A DNA stretch of 64,000 nucleotides. It comes from Annulohypoxylon bovei var. microspora (Eukaryota > Ascomycota > Sordariomycetes > Xylariales > Hypoxylaceae). Each line of letters starts with the position of its first letter. Positions within the stretch are counted from its first letter, which is position 1. Shown in pieces: positions 11,801-22,438 of this stretch. The notes under the pieces were generated by a model, which did not search any database, was not told the origin of the DNA, and was given only the letters and a program-made list of their open reading frames with translations. Where the stretch lies: NCBI GenBank assembly GCA_022836615.1, contig MU405339.1, positions 53,368 through 117,367 of the forward strand, in the 5' to 3' direction. The position numbers were made by a program, and so were the translations under genes.

Positions 11801-11947
11801 TTTTACGTACGGCAGGAGATTCACGATGGGAACGTGAAGGTGAAGTATGTGAAATCAGACGAAAACCCCGCTGATGGGTTCACCAAACCCCTGACAACTG
11901 AGAAGCATGACAAGTTTTGCGAGATGCTGGGACTCGAGGAGTTTTGA
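8849..11947 (+). CDS. Pol (integrase, reverse transcriptase, RNase H) of the young copia element
   Basis: 1032 aa downstream of the TAG, same frame as Gag. Integrase: an HHCC zinc-binding motif (WHRRLCH ... CLACDQ) around residues 30-75, then catalytic Asp (about 102), Asp (about 170) and Glu with exactly 35 residues between the last two, as in DDE integrases. Reverse transcriptase: blocks from DTKWV through NPLYGLKQA to the catalytic YVDD at residues 702-705. RNase H: from about residue 880, ending in the copia-typical tail around NPADGFTKPL. All key residues are present. The first Met (8849) is probably not a true start: Pol is expected as a fusion to Gag by readthrough, or the TAG is a disabling mutation. 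Confidence 0.93.
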   Translation: MTLDEIRDARMVFQSRAEGDNFRLNEEAMRKLILWHRRLCHPSTERLVWTIQRTIGIDLEPSEVEALPCLACDQAKVQKIRSHDAQERGKYVGDIMWCDLGSLQPVSIEGHKYFSLIVEDVSRYRRFEMHKSKKDVQTILGTHIEEIQQALIALPRDEDGQSKRITTMRFDGGLEFKADEIEDVCRDNGIRIILSTPQNQYQNGVPERHIRIVQDAARATTIQMKIPSCFWPWIMQGTTYVLNRTGTSTDDQITASERYWEGLQPGRGHKPDNSNLRILGTRCVAFIDENQRVRAEKLEARGAKAVLMGFEGQHNYLVWLVEGGRFLKTPHVVFHEDTGDQEDTPDPRDIVRSLPPHVQKRLRHRTVPKSYIRNKDHNVVDEDNTDQETGQVKRKRGRPRKVRPETYINEAPSDCDEIMIAIDQGGEYDQVDEEFEIADRIDRDDRFADHLVRWELFVERIVHLAEENLIDDQYQEQVMVLSGEFGIFNTRTDNDPSLREAMNSEDRENWTKAIMKEIRENLERGTFKFVWREDIHGNLVDTKWVLKKKFLSSGMLDKFKARICARGFTQRYGIDYNETKATTARSASWRILMALAAIRGWHMIQIDFIAAYLNGTLNEDLFMKQFPLLAEYFRLYTSEVSKYDYHEDKIIQLINPLYGLKQAGAAWQQKVKILLKSRGYVPLTSDDAVYINRELGIIIVSYVDDFILFGANREQLTEVATSLKEDVPVTDLGDADQFLGVRIVRSDPTGSVRIDQEMYVKKALRESGFDEIRKQPVGTPIDQTGLSSATRNLDQASNRDIHEFASLVGKFNFPACLTRPDLSFATSVWARFMSNPSQEHLSGVKRIPRYLANAHNRSIRYRALDQDHPHREHNELGLFGAVDTNLAGDMDSGKSTTGIVFFMGGGPVLWSSRLQSVVSKGTSEAEFTGLSEAAGDAAWIRKFLQELGQMPPGPICLLEDNTGAIKWSEETAINKKNRHMRIQYFYVRQEIHDGNVKVKYVKSDENPADGFTKPLTTEKHDKFCEMLGLEEF

Positions 11948-12060
11948 ATGGGATTCATGTTGATGAATGAGCCTTTGTTGGATGAGCCCTCGGTGGATGC
12001 ATTAGGTTTACTTGTTGTTGTTGAACAAATTCGTTGTTCGTGGATAACACTCATTTGGTC

Positions 12061-12069
12061 AAGAGGGGG
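12061..12069 (+). other. Polypurine tract of the young copia element
   Basis: AAGAGGGGG directly abuts the 3' LTR start at 12070, in the position and composition expected of the plus-strand primer for reverse transcription. Confidence 0.8.
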
Positions 12070-12306
12070 TGTTGGCAGACTAAGAGCTTTATCCGTGCTT
12101 TGTCACGTGCTTTGTCACGTGCAGTTTGTAGACAAAGCACAGTGATTGGATAAAGAGATGAAAGGATCTTTGTTACTGAAAGCGGCTAGTATGGAAGCAT
12201 TTGGAACTTACTTGTACGGGTATAAGTTCAGCTTATTTTTGGTAACTTAGCTACGACTTTAGTAATACACACTGATCATCAATCTATTTACGTGAAAAGT
12301 CCTTCA
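12070..12306 (+). repeat. 3' LTR of the young copia element
   Basis: 237 bp, identical to the 5' LTR except at positions 5 and 9, where it has G and the 5' copy has A. It repeats the two CACGTG hexamers and the inverted repeat. ATATA follows at once. Confidence 0.95.
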
Positions 12307-12311
12307 ATATA

Positions 12312-13010
12312 CTTATATAATTATATTTTTAAATATATTTATAATTAATAAACTTTTTATAAGAAATAACATATATACGTGGTTAATAAAAATAATTAAT
12401 TAATTTAAAAAAGGAAATTATAATAAACTTATTTAAAAGTATACGGTTATAAAGTTTTTATTATAATAATAAAAGTTTAAAAAAAAAGTAATTAACTTTA
12501 TTAATTAAACTTAAAAACTTAAGTAAAGTATTTAATTAAATACGATTCCATAAATAATTATAAGATTTAAAATTTATTAATTAATTAAATTTTATTAATA
12601 AAAAATATTATTTTTAATAAAAATATTATATTTAATAAATCCCTTAAAAATCTTAAAAACGATTTATTAAAAATAATAAACGTTAATTATAAAGCATAAA
12701 TAAAATCCCTTTAAAAATAAATCCTTAAATTTAAAGAAACTTTTAAGCTTATAAATATCTTTAAATTAATTTAAATTAAAAATAAAATAATTAATAAATT
12801 AATAAAAAAATAAATATTATAAAATGAAGTAAATAAAATAAAAATTAATATAAATTTAAATATTTAATTAAGGTTTAATTAATTTTAATATATTAATATA
12901 AAATATAATTTATTATTAACATTTAAACTTTTTCCGTTAACGTTTTTTTTAACCGTTACGATTAATTTTTTAAATTTTAAATTAAAAAAAAAAAATTTTA
13001 TATCGAAGCT
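12312..13010 (+). pseudogene. RIP-degraded middle part of the outer copia element
   Basis: A+T-rich DNA between the young copia insertion and the gypsy insertion. By position it belongs to the protease-integrase part of the outer copia element. No motif is firm. Confidence 0.5.
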
Positions 13011-13226
13011 TATAACGGCGTTTAGCTGCCGTTACTCTTGAAGTATATTAACGGAATGGTTAATTAATATCCCGGCCGCAAAATTAATATATAAAAACCT
13101 TTTAAAAAAAACCATTTCGTAATTTTTTTTCTTTTAACTTTTCACTTTAAATATTTTCGTTAATAAAGTACGTAATCCCGCCGTCGTATAAACTTTATTT
13201 TAATTTAAAACTTACTCACCATAACA
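13011..13226 (+). repeat. 5' LTR of the gypsy element
   Basis: 216 bp. Its first bases (TATAACGGC ... GCCGTTAC) form a short inverted repeat. It keeps more G+C near its start than the 3' copy. Confidence 0.9.
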
Positions 13227-16200
13227 TAATATTTAAAGTCATTTATTCGTTTCATTTTTTTAATTTAAAAATTTACTTTTAAAATTCCTTTTTTTTTTAA
13301 ATATATAAGTGTTTACGTATTAATTTAATTCTTTTTAAATTATAATACGCTTAAAACTTTATTTTTAATTTGCATTTAATTTTTAAAAACTTTTATTTTT
13401 TTAAATAAAATTCCCCATATTAATAATTATAAGGTTTTACTTTTACCCGCGATAAAACACCCTTTTAACACCATTTATTTCGTTATTAATTAATAATAAC
13501 ATTTAAATTATTAAATAAAAGCTTTAATAAAAACATTAAGCCATTTATTAACCAAGTTAATTAATTAAAACCCGCTTTTATTTTTTTAATTACATAACTT
13601 TAAATTAATAAATTTTCATTTATAATTAAAAAAAAATCTTTAATTTCAAAGAAAACGTTAAAACTTTTAACAGCTTGAAAAATTACTTAATTAATTATTT
13701 AATAATAAAATTAAAAACTTATTCTTCCCTTTAAAAAAAAAAAAAAAAGGAAAACTTTGCTTATTAATAAATTTTTTAATTAAAATAAACGTACCTTTTA
13801 ATTAAACCTATAATAAAACTTTACCACCCCACTTTTAAAGCTTAATATAATAAAAACAAATCCATTTTAAACCGTATTATCCGTTATTTTAAATAAATTA
13901 ATAACGTTAAAAAATTAATCGCGAATCGTTTTCTTTCCCTTTACTTTCTTTGTTCCTTTTTTTCCTTTTATTCCTTTCACTTTTCTTTACACCTTTTACT
14001 TTTTCACCTTAACTCATGCGTTATAAAACTTAATCGTCCCTTTAATAAAATAAAATAACAAGCCCGAAAAACCGGATAACTTTTAACGTACCCTTGGAAT
14101 ATAATCGATAATTTCATTTTTATTTTTATTAAAAATTTATATTAAAAACCCACATCCCTTGTTAAATAAATTAAATCTTACGTTCGAAAAATAAGAAATA
14201 AACATAAAAAATAAACTTTAAATTAATTAATAAAAATTTTTTAAAAAATACATTTAACTCACATAACTTTATTCATTCATTAAAAACGAAACCAAATTAA
14301 TTTTTTAACCTTTTTTTATTAAAAATAATATTAATTAATATATTAAAATTAAATAAATATATAACTTATTAAAATTATTATATAATAATTTTAACATTAA
14401 AACTTAAATTAAAAATAACTTTTATAAACTTAACATATAATTAAACAAATAATTCTTTAAATTTTACACGCTTTTTATATCGTTAATAAATGAAAAAGGA
14501 ATCCCGGTATCCGAATAAAAAAAAAAATTAAACCGTTAATTAACCGTTAATTTTTATACTTAAACACTTTATTATTATTTAAATAAAAAAATAAAATTTA
14601 TTAAGTTTAAAGATTTTTATTTAACGTTAATTTAATAACGCGCCGAAGCCACTTAAAAGAAAATTAACCTTATAACCTTTTAACCCCGACTTAAGGTTAA
14701 AGCTACCTTTAATATTACGAAAATAACCTCCATTAATTTTAACATTCTTCGCTTAATAATAAAAATCATAACTTAAGCATGTACGAAAAAACCTTTTTAA
14801 ATTTCCTTAATTCCCCGTTAACGCAACGTTTTCGTAACACCGAATATTAATTTAATTTATTACTTTTACGGGTAAAAGGATTATTTTTTTAATAATTATT
14901 TAACGCGTAATATAAAAGTCAAAATAATGGCTACCGTTTTAAAAGAAAAAGTAATAAAACACGATAAAAATAACGTTAATTTAAAATTAAAAAAAAACAA
15001 CGTTTAAATAAAGCTTTTAACTTAAATTCCTTTTTATATATTTATTCGTTAACATTTACTTTTATTAATTTTAATTCTTTTAACTTTATAATAAAAAGAT
15101 TACAATTTATAATTAATATATTAATTTATTTACGAAGCGTAAACATAATAATAACGATACGAACGTTAATAAATATCGGAATATAAATATATATAATTAT
15201 TAATTAACGAAACGCGTGTTTAATAATAAATATATAAGATCTTTTTACCATTTAATTTAATTAATTTATTATAATAAAAAGTTTTAACGAATAAACCATT
15301 AATCGGATTAATAAAACAATTTATATTAACATTTAAATATAAAATAAAAGTTTTTATAACGTATTTATTTTTTTAATAAACTTAAAGAACCACTTTTAAT
15401 TTTAAATAATATTAAGGTTTAAATTTTTAATGGAATATAATATTATATTAAATAATTAACATTAACGGTTAATTTTTTTTAAATCGTTATTTTTTTATTA
15501 TTATTACGCTTTTAATATTATATTAAAATTTTCCACCTTTTAAAAAAATGTGGATAAAATTACATAAAAGGATATAAAATGTTATAATTACTTTTAATTT
15601 TATGCCCCGAAAGAAAAACAAACCATTATAACGTTTATATATTTCATAATAAATTTTATAATTAAAATGGACCGATAATTTTCCGTTATTATCCCGCTTT
15701 TTTTTTTTTAATTTCCCGTTAAACCTTCGGTGCATTTTACACCATTACCCACCATAAACGTTTATTTAATTTTAAGCTTAACATTTATTAAAAGAATGTT
15801 ACGTTTTTAACGAAGTTTTAACGTAATTCACAAGTTATTAAACGCTTTTACTTTATTTTATTAAAAATTTAATTTAATTTTTAAAAAAAAGTTATAATAA
15901 AAAAATAATTTTATTTAAAAGTAAATCCTGGAAAAGCTTCCTTTTTATTTACATAATATAACCGAAATATTTTTAAAAAAAAACAACGATTCATTACCGC
16001 TTCATTAACTTTTTAACCATAAAATAAACTTAAAAAAAGGCGTTAATTTTATTAAATTACACCCCCTTTATAATATAAGTACGGAGCATTTATAAGCCTT
16101 AAAAAAATACTTATTAAATTATTTACATAAAAATTAAATTATATTTAATGCGATTAAATATAAATCCCCCATTTTTTTTGCAAAAAAATTAAGAAATAAT

Positions 16201-16300
16201 TTAAAGTTTTATATTAATTATTAAAAATTAAACGCTTACATTAAAAAAGATCGTTACTTTTTCCTTTTAATTAATAAAACGTTAAAAAAGATCTTTAAAA
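13227..16300 (+). pseudogene. RIP-degraded Gag/protease and 5' Pol region of the gypsy element
   Basis: A+T-rich with stops in all frames. Gag and protease are expected here by position. I cannot point to a motif that survives. Confidence 0.5.
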
Positions 16301-18400
16301 TTAAAGTTTTTATAAAACTTAACATTTATTAAACTTTCCACCATATTAAAATAAACCCCGCTTTAAAAAACCTTACCACTTTTTAAACCCATTTCAAATT
16401 ATATAAATACCGCATATTCTTTTTTAAGTTAAATAATAAATTTAATACGTTTTAAAAATATATTAATTAAACCTTTTTTTTATTTCTTAATAATTTTTAC
16501 ACGGTGTATATAAATAATATTTTAATTTATTTAAAAAACTTATTTTTCCACGAATATTACATGTAATAAATGTTAAAACATTTACGTTCCGTTGGTTTAT
16601 AAGTTAATATCCAAAAAAACGAATTTTCGATTACGAAAATTAAGTTTTTAAGGTTTATCATTTTTATTTCTAACGTAACCGTTAATTAAAATAAAATTAA
16701 AACGATTTAAAATTAAAAAACACCTTCCCGGGTTCGAAAACTTTAATCGTTTTTAAACTTTTATAATTTTTACTAATAATTTATATCGAAATATAATTAA
16801 ATTATAAAGCTTTTATATTTTTTCACCGCCGTTCCGCATTGGATTTAAATTAATAAATATACCAAGGCGTTCGAAACGTTAAAAATAATTTTAACCACCT
16901 TTTTAATCTTAAAACACTTTTATAAAAATCGAAAAATTAAGTTAAAAACCAACGCTTTTAACAAGGTAATTTTTAAAGCTCTTTTATAATTAAACGAATT
17001 AAAAAATTAACATTTAATGACTTTTTTTTTTAAAATAATGATTCCTTTGAAATATAATTATTTCATTTATAATAAAAAGCTCCTTATTATCGTAATAATA
17101 ATAAAACTTTAAAAACATATGCTCGTTTCGTTAAATAATAAATTTAATATATTTATAAACCATTAAACGTTATAATATTTTACCATTAAAAGGATGTTAA
17201 ATTCCCACCAAGCCGATTGGAATGAACATTTATTTCGATTTAATTATAAGTTATATTATTACTTAAAAAAGGAAAATATAATAATTAACGTTTTATTTTA
17301 AAAGGCGGTTAACTTAACCACTTAAAAAGCGATTAAAGAATATAATCGGTCCGTTATTTTATTATTTTTTTTAATGTTTTATAATAAAATAAATCCCTTA
17401 TAACCCTTAATTAATAAACCTTTAATAAACTTATTATTTTTAAACCTTTAATACATTTTAATTATAATGAAAATTTCCGAAGAAAAACCACTTTAAGGTA
17501 TTAAATTAATTAATGTTATTTTAATAATTAATTAAAATACCATCGAATTAAAAATATAACACGAATAAATTAAAAAAGGAAAAAACGGATACGCCTTATA
17601 AAATAAATTATTATTTTTAAAAAAAAAACTAATAATCCCGGATAACGAAAAGTTTTACATTAAGTTATACGATGAGTTTTATTATCCTTTAAATTAAACG
17701 TATTTAAACCGAAATAAAATACGTATAATAATGTTAAAAAAGTACTTGTAATTTAATATAAAAGCGTTTATAAACCATTATTACGTTTATTATAAATAAT
17801 ACCGGAAAAGTTAAAACCTTAAAGTTAAATTAATAAATTTATTTTAATTATTTTTCGTCGACGAATAAATATAATAATATATTTTAATAAATTTTAAATC
17901 CATACCTTTTAATCGTAAAAGATTCGACTCGATTTTAATGATTATTAATTAATTAAATAAAAAACCTTTTTCGTTACCCACGTATAAAACTTATACCGCC
18001 GCATAACTCGTAAACTTGTATTATAAATATATTTAACACATTTATAAAACCTTTAAAATAATTACGTTTAATAAAAATCCTTAATTCGTAACCACCTTTT
18101 TAAATAAATTAATTAAGTTCATTAAAATAAACTTTCGTAAATTAATAATAAAATACCCGCAATTTAATAATTAAACAAAGATTTTTAATTAATTTATTTA
18201 AATAAAATTACAACTTTTTATAAATTATTTTTAAAATAATTAATTAAAGATATTACTTTGCTTAAATTTCGCGTACGCCATTTAATTATATTCGAACACA
18301 AGGTTTTTCTTCGTAAAAATGGAAATAAAATTCGTTTTAAAAATAATTTTTAATTAATAAACTTATATTTATAAGTTTAAAACCTTTTAAAAAAAGCTTA
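16300..18400 (+). pseudogene. RIP-degraded reverse transcriptase, RNase H and integrase of the gypsy element
   Basis: Plus-strand translation shows a reverse transcriptase catalytic core with both Asp replaced by Asn (near 16503-16535), the result expected from G-to-A change of GAC/GAT codons. An RNase H/tether block with QADWNEHLFRF is near 17205-17250. A Tyr/Lys-rich block near 17765-17815 resembles the spaced Cys region of a gypsy integrase with Cys changed to Tyr. Many stops interrupt it, so it cannot be functional. Confidence 0.75.
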
Positions 18401-19134
18401 ATCGCACCGTTATTTAATTATTAACGAAGCGTTAAACTTCCGTTATATAATAAACTTATAAAAACCTTTTATTAATATAAGATCGTTAAAGTAAATAAGT
18501 TAATAAAAAGAAATAATTAATAAATTAAATAATAAACGATTAAATGTATATCCGTAAAAATAATTAATAAATAAATCACTTTTATAATAACTTAAATTAT
18601 TTAATAATAAATCCTTTCAAAATGTTAATAAAGCCCCATTATAACGCTTTTAAAATTAATTTATTTTTAAATATAAAAATCCATTAAATTTTAAACGTAA
18701 ACCAATTAATTAAAACTTTAAATAACTTAATTTTAAAGCAAGTAATAAATCCCTCATTTTTAATAAAAATCGACGAAAAATAAAAGTACGAAATATTTAA
18801 AATATTAAGCTTTAAATTCTTTAAAAGAAAGTTTTAATATAAAATAAATTAAGTAAATTACGACCCCGACTTAATATAATACCTTTTTAAAGACTTTTTT
18901 AACACGTTAATTAAGGTAAAAAACTTCCATGATTTATATTTTAAAGCCGTTGGTTCCCCGGTTAAACTCCGATAATAAATTAAAGCCGCCGCGAAAAATA
19001 AAATATTAAAAGTAATAAATAAAAACGATTTATTTATTATAAGAAAAAAAGAAATTAAAAAAATAAGTTATAAACGTATTAATAAATAATTAATTCTTTT
19101 TATAAATTAAATCTTTTTTTAAGGAAAAAGGTTA

Positions 19135-19350
19135 TATAATAACATTTAATTACCGTTACTTTTAAAATATATTAACGAAATAATTAATTAATATCCTAAC
19201 CGTAAAACTAATATATAAAAACCTTTTAAAGAAAACCACTTCGTAACTTCCTTTTTTTTAATTCCTCATTTTAAATATTTTCGTTAATAAAATACGTAGT
19301 CCCGCCGTTATATAAGCTTTATCCCGATTTAAGACTTGTTCGCCGTGACA
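19135..19350 (+). repeat. 3' LTR of the gypsy element
   Basis: 216 bp ending CGCCGTGACA. The last about 40 bases are little mutated, while the same part of the 5' LTR is A+T-shifted. Confidence 0.9.
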
Positions 19351-19355
19351 AAGCC

Positions 19356-21153
19356 CCGAAAACCATGGATAACCTCGTTTTTTACCGATAAATTAAATGG
19401 TAAAATAAATTAAATTAATAAAAAAATTATTAACCGAGCTTAATTATTTTAATTAATAAAAAAATTAAGGTTTATATATCGGAGTTTATTCCCGGATACC
19501 TTTAATAATCATTATTAATTAACGAATTATTATATAAAAAAATTATTTAAAAAAATTAAAATTAATTATTTATAAATTTATCGTAAAATATATATTTAAG
19601 AAAAAATCTTAATAAATGATCTTAAATATAAAAATAAATAAATTTTAAATTTTATATAAATTTATAAATATAAAATTAATAAATAAAACAAATACTTAAA
19701 ATACAAAACTTAATTAATAATCCGTAATAATTAAAAACCTGAAAATAAAAAAAACATTTATATAATTATTTTAATTAAAAGATTTTTTTAAACCTTAATA
19801 ACCGTGGCAACCCGTTTTAATCTTAAATTAATTTAATATAATATAATCAACGCGTTTATAAACGTTAAATTAAATCATAATATTTTTATACGTATACTTT
19901 TAAGGTATTATAAATTAAAAATCATTTTAAAGCTTTTATAAGCTTTATTTAAACTTTAAATATTACTTTTATTTTAATAATAAAACTTAACCATATCCTT
20001 GGGAAAGCTGGGGTTCGAATTAATACTTTACAAGCTTTATATGTTTAAAAAAAATGAAATATTATTATTCTTTTATATTAATAATATTGTATTAATTTAT
20101 AAGAAAAATAATGAAAATGTGGTTAAAAGCTTTATTTAAAGATTAAAAGCTAAATATAAGCTTATAAAAAGAAACGATTTATAATGGTTTTTAAAAATTA
20201 AAATCATTAAAAATTATAATAAAAAATTAATTTAATTAAATTAAGTAACGTATATTAAAAAAATTAATAAATTAATTAATAAAAAAACTCGTATACGAAG
20301 ATATAACTTAATAATTAAAAAAAAGTTAACCTTTTTTAATAAAATGGCTTTTAAAGGGTTAATTTATTAATATTAACGAAAAATCGGATTATTTTTATAT
20401 ATAATAATAATTATTCGACTTAATATTACCTTTACTTATTTTTAATTAATTTGTTTTAATTATAATTTTAACTTTAATTACCATAAAATTGTTAATTAAA
20501 TATTATTATACCTTTTATATACGAAAAACTTTACTTTATAATTTAATGGAATTAATATTTTCAAAGTAATTAATAATTCTTTATTTATTAATAATACCTT
20601 TAATTAAAAAAGCTTGTAAACATATATTATAAAATTATTTAAAAGCTTAATTAATTAAAAAGTTAATAAATAAAAAACGGTTATAATATTAATAATTAAA
20701 GTTAAATTATTAACTTTAAATTAAATAATTAAAGAATTTATATTTATATTACGGTTAATTTAAAAGTTAAATATAACACTTAATAATTTAATTATATATA
20801 TTTAATGTAATAATAAATAAACGATTAAATTAATTAATAAAAATATTAAGAAATTAATAATCCGGCTTCGCCACGTGGATATATATAATCATTAATTACA
20901 TTAAAAAGCTTTAAAAAACATAATTAAAATTAAATACGTATTAATGGGAAATATAATAATAAATGGGCTTATTAAAACCTTAATAAATACTTTATTAAAT
21001 AAATTTAAATTATAATTAAAATTAATAAATATATTAATTTAATTAAAGGTTTAAAAAAATTACGATTATAATAAAGAAATTAATAAAATTTAAAAGTTAT
21101 AAACATTAAATTTTATTTTTAAATTTATTATATTAATTTTATTTAAAAAAATA
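19356..21153 (+). pseudogene. RIP-degraded reverse transcriptase and RNase H of the outer copia element
   Basis: Decayed copia reverse transcriptase: LLFYINNIVLIYK near 20060-20105, then a KRNDL-WFLKI block near 20175-20205, which is the usual next conserved block in copia. The RNase H end (RHVDIYNH, about 20870-20895; NGLIKTL, about 20960-20982) follows. Stop codons are frequent. It continues the outer element on the far side of the gypsy insertion. Confidence 0.75.
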
Positions 21154-21357
21154 TATTAAATATTAAATAATTAAAGTAAAAAAATTATAATAATCATTAA
21201 ATTAATTTATTTATAAAAAATTAAACCTTTAATTATAACCATGTAATTATAAAATATTACCTTTTTTAATTATAATAATAATAATTTAATTAATTAACCT
21301 TTTTATTATTAATTATAAATTATATATTTAATAATTCATCCCCACTTTCGTGTAACA
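21154..21357 (+). repeat. 3' LTR of the outer copia element
   Basis: 204 bp. Here the first part is A+T-shifted, while the last about 25 bases (from CATCCCCACTTTCG) keep normal composition. This is the mirror image of the 5' LTR. Confidence 0.88.
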
Positions 21358-21766
21358 TAAAGGTTAATCCGCACCGCGTGACCCGTTTTTTTTTAATGGA
21401 TAAACTACCTGGGATATAACGGCTATTCACTAAAATATAGTGCACAGATCACTATTAGGTCCTGGAAGTCTTAGCCTCCTAAAGCGGCTAATATGATGTG
21501 CGAAACTTTTGTCCACAACTTTCATAACCCTGTGAATCTAAACCTAAGAGCGTTTATTCCCTAACATTCTACTCCTATGAATCAACTTTAACCACTAACC
21601 TCAGTGCTTGAAATCATGTTTAATTATATAATACGTTGAACCTCTCACTTCATATATGATTAAGGTGCAATGGAATCACGAACTAGTTAGTATTAACCCT
21701 CGTTCGCCTAAGCAAATCTATGTGTCTAGGTCCTAGGCATACATGAAAATATTAGAATTTCCGGCT
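21358..21766. other. Intergenic, no gene seen
   Basis: Normal-composition DNA between the end of the transposon nest and the 3' end of the minus-strand CMD-like gene. It should hold that gene's 3' untranslated region. Nothing else recognised. Confidence 0.5.
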
Positions 21767-22438
21767 TTATGTCCATCTTCGTACGTCTCCGTTCAGTTGT
21801 TCCAGCATGGCGACCCAGCGGTAACCAGCGACGGTGTGTAAAACCCCAACTATCTGAGACTTCTCCATCTTAGAAGCGGCTTCCTCCCAAGTCGCGTTAT
21901 CAAGCGGACCAGTGAGAGTTGGCAAGATTCGGCCCAAGCGGTATGCCATAGCCTCTTCATCACTTAATCCCTGGGGCACATTGCCAGCCATCCCTTCTTG
22001 GTATTGTGAATCTGTTACGCCAACTTTGCCAGCGAGACCGCGGTGACAGTACACAATGTAAGGCACATCAAGGACGGAGGTCAGACCTAGAATAGCTAGT
22101 TCTCGGTTGCGAGGCTTCACTAAAGAGCTGTCGTACACGGTCTTAGCTAAGGTAAAAAACTGCCCAACAAATATTGGACTATAACTGCTCGATATTAGAC
22201 TATTATTAGCATCGGTATAAATATCAAGGTCTATAAACGTATAGATAGTATAGATAGCATCGAAGTAGTAGGAAGTCAGCAAATACCAAAGTGGGGCATA
22301 GCACCCCAACATCGAGTGTCCATCTTCATCAATCCATTGGAATGGAGGCGGGCCACCATGCATAGTCAGCAGGGCGTTTTCTACGGTTTGCCGGGCTTCC
22401 GAGTCAGGAGCCTCTGTAGAAGGGAAGCGAGGTGTCAT
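21767..22438 (-). CDS. Carboxymuconolactone decarboxylase (AhpD-like) family protein
   Basis: The uninterrupted frame is 223 aa, but an in-frame intron is likely. A GTATTTGC donor (first base 22286) and a TATAG acceptor (last base 22179) would remove 108 bp with no stop and no frame change. This leaves exons 22287-22438 and 21767-22178, giving 187 aa. The removed part is Tyr-rich and unlike the family. The CMD core is the NRELAILGLTSVL helix followed by YCHRGLA and a helical tail. A Cys-x2-Cys redox pair is absent; only one Cys is present, so a peroxidase role is unlikely and decarboxylase/isomerase-like or unknown chemistry is more probable. It diverges from the PKS with 968 bp between starts, so co-regulation is plausible. 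No signal peptide. Confidence 0.82.
   Translation of the reverse strand: MTPRFPSTEAPDSEARQTVENALLTMHGGPPPFQWIDEDGHSMLGCYAPLWYLLTSYYFDAIYTIYTFIDLDIYTDANNSLISSSYSPIFVGQFFTLAKTVYDSSLVKPRNRELAILGLTSVLDVPYIVYCHRGLAGKVGVTDSQYQEGMAGNVPQGLSDEEAMAYRLGRILPTLTGPLDNATWEEAASKMEKSQIVGVLHTVAGYRWVAMLEQLNGDVRRWT

Larger units (their letters stand above)
6489..12306 (+). mobile_element. Young, nearly intact Ty1/copia LTR retrotransposon
   Basis: Complete structure. Target duplication ATATA (6484-6488 and 12307-12311). LTRs of 237 bp starting TG and ending CA (6489-6725, 12070-12306) differ at only two bases, both A/G and both within the first nine positions. A primer-binding site follows the 5' LTR directly, and a purine tract (AAGAGGGGG, 12061-12069) precedes the 3' LTR. 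Gag-protease and Pol frames span 6806-11947. Unlike the DNA on both sides it shows normal base composition and no RIP damage, so it entered after the flanks were mutated, or was never a RIP target. Confidence 0.96.
13011..19350 (+). mobile_element. Ty3/gypsy LTR retrotransposon, RIP-degraded, nested in the outer copia element
   Basis: 216 bp LTRs (13011-13226, 19135-19350) align end to end without gaps, with only C/T and G/A differences. The target duplication is AAGCT (13006-13010) and AAGCC (19351-19355), one transition apart. A purine tract (AAGGAAAAAGG, about 19121-19131) lies just before the 3' LTR. Order of the decayed coding blocks is gypsy-like: reverse transcriptase with a V-Y-I-N-N-I-L-I-Y core near 16503-16535, an RNase H end block near 17205-17250, and an integrase zinc-finger-like block near 17650-17830. 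No open frame survives. Confidence 0.92.
3824..21357 (+). mobile_element. Outer Ty1/copia LTR retrotransposon, RIP-degraded, hosting two nested insertions
   Basis: Two 204 bp direct repeats bound the element (3824-4027 and 21154-21357). They align without gaps and differ only by C/T and G/A. Flanks are CAAGG and TAAAG, a 5 bp target duplication if two transitions are allowed. Without the nested gypsy and copia elements and their duplications, its own length is about 5.4 kb, normal for copia. Coding remnants on the plus strand lie in copia order. A decayed reverse transcriptase with an FY-I-N-N core, as expected for mutated YVDD, is near 20065-20100. A block resembling the copia RNase H tail is near 20860-21010. 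No open frame survives. Base composition is very A+T-rich throughout. Confidence 0.88.

Noticed and set aside
15523..15735. 70-aa Lys/Tyr-rich minus-strand frame in the gypsy element
   Set aside because: It reflects A+T-rich composition inside a mutated element, with no conserved pattern.
3824..21357. A+T-rich block as a centromere or mitochondrial insertion
   Set aside because: Matched LTR pairs, target duplications and decayed reverse transcriptase cores explain the block as RIP-damaged retrotransposons. No mitochondrial gene was seen.
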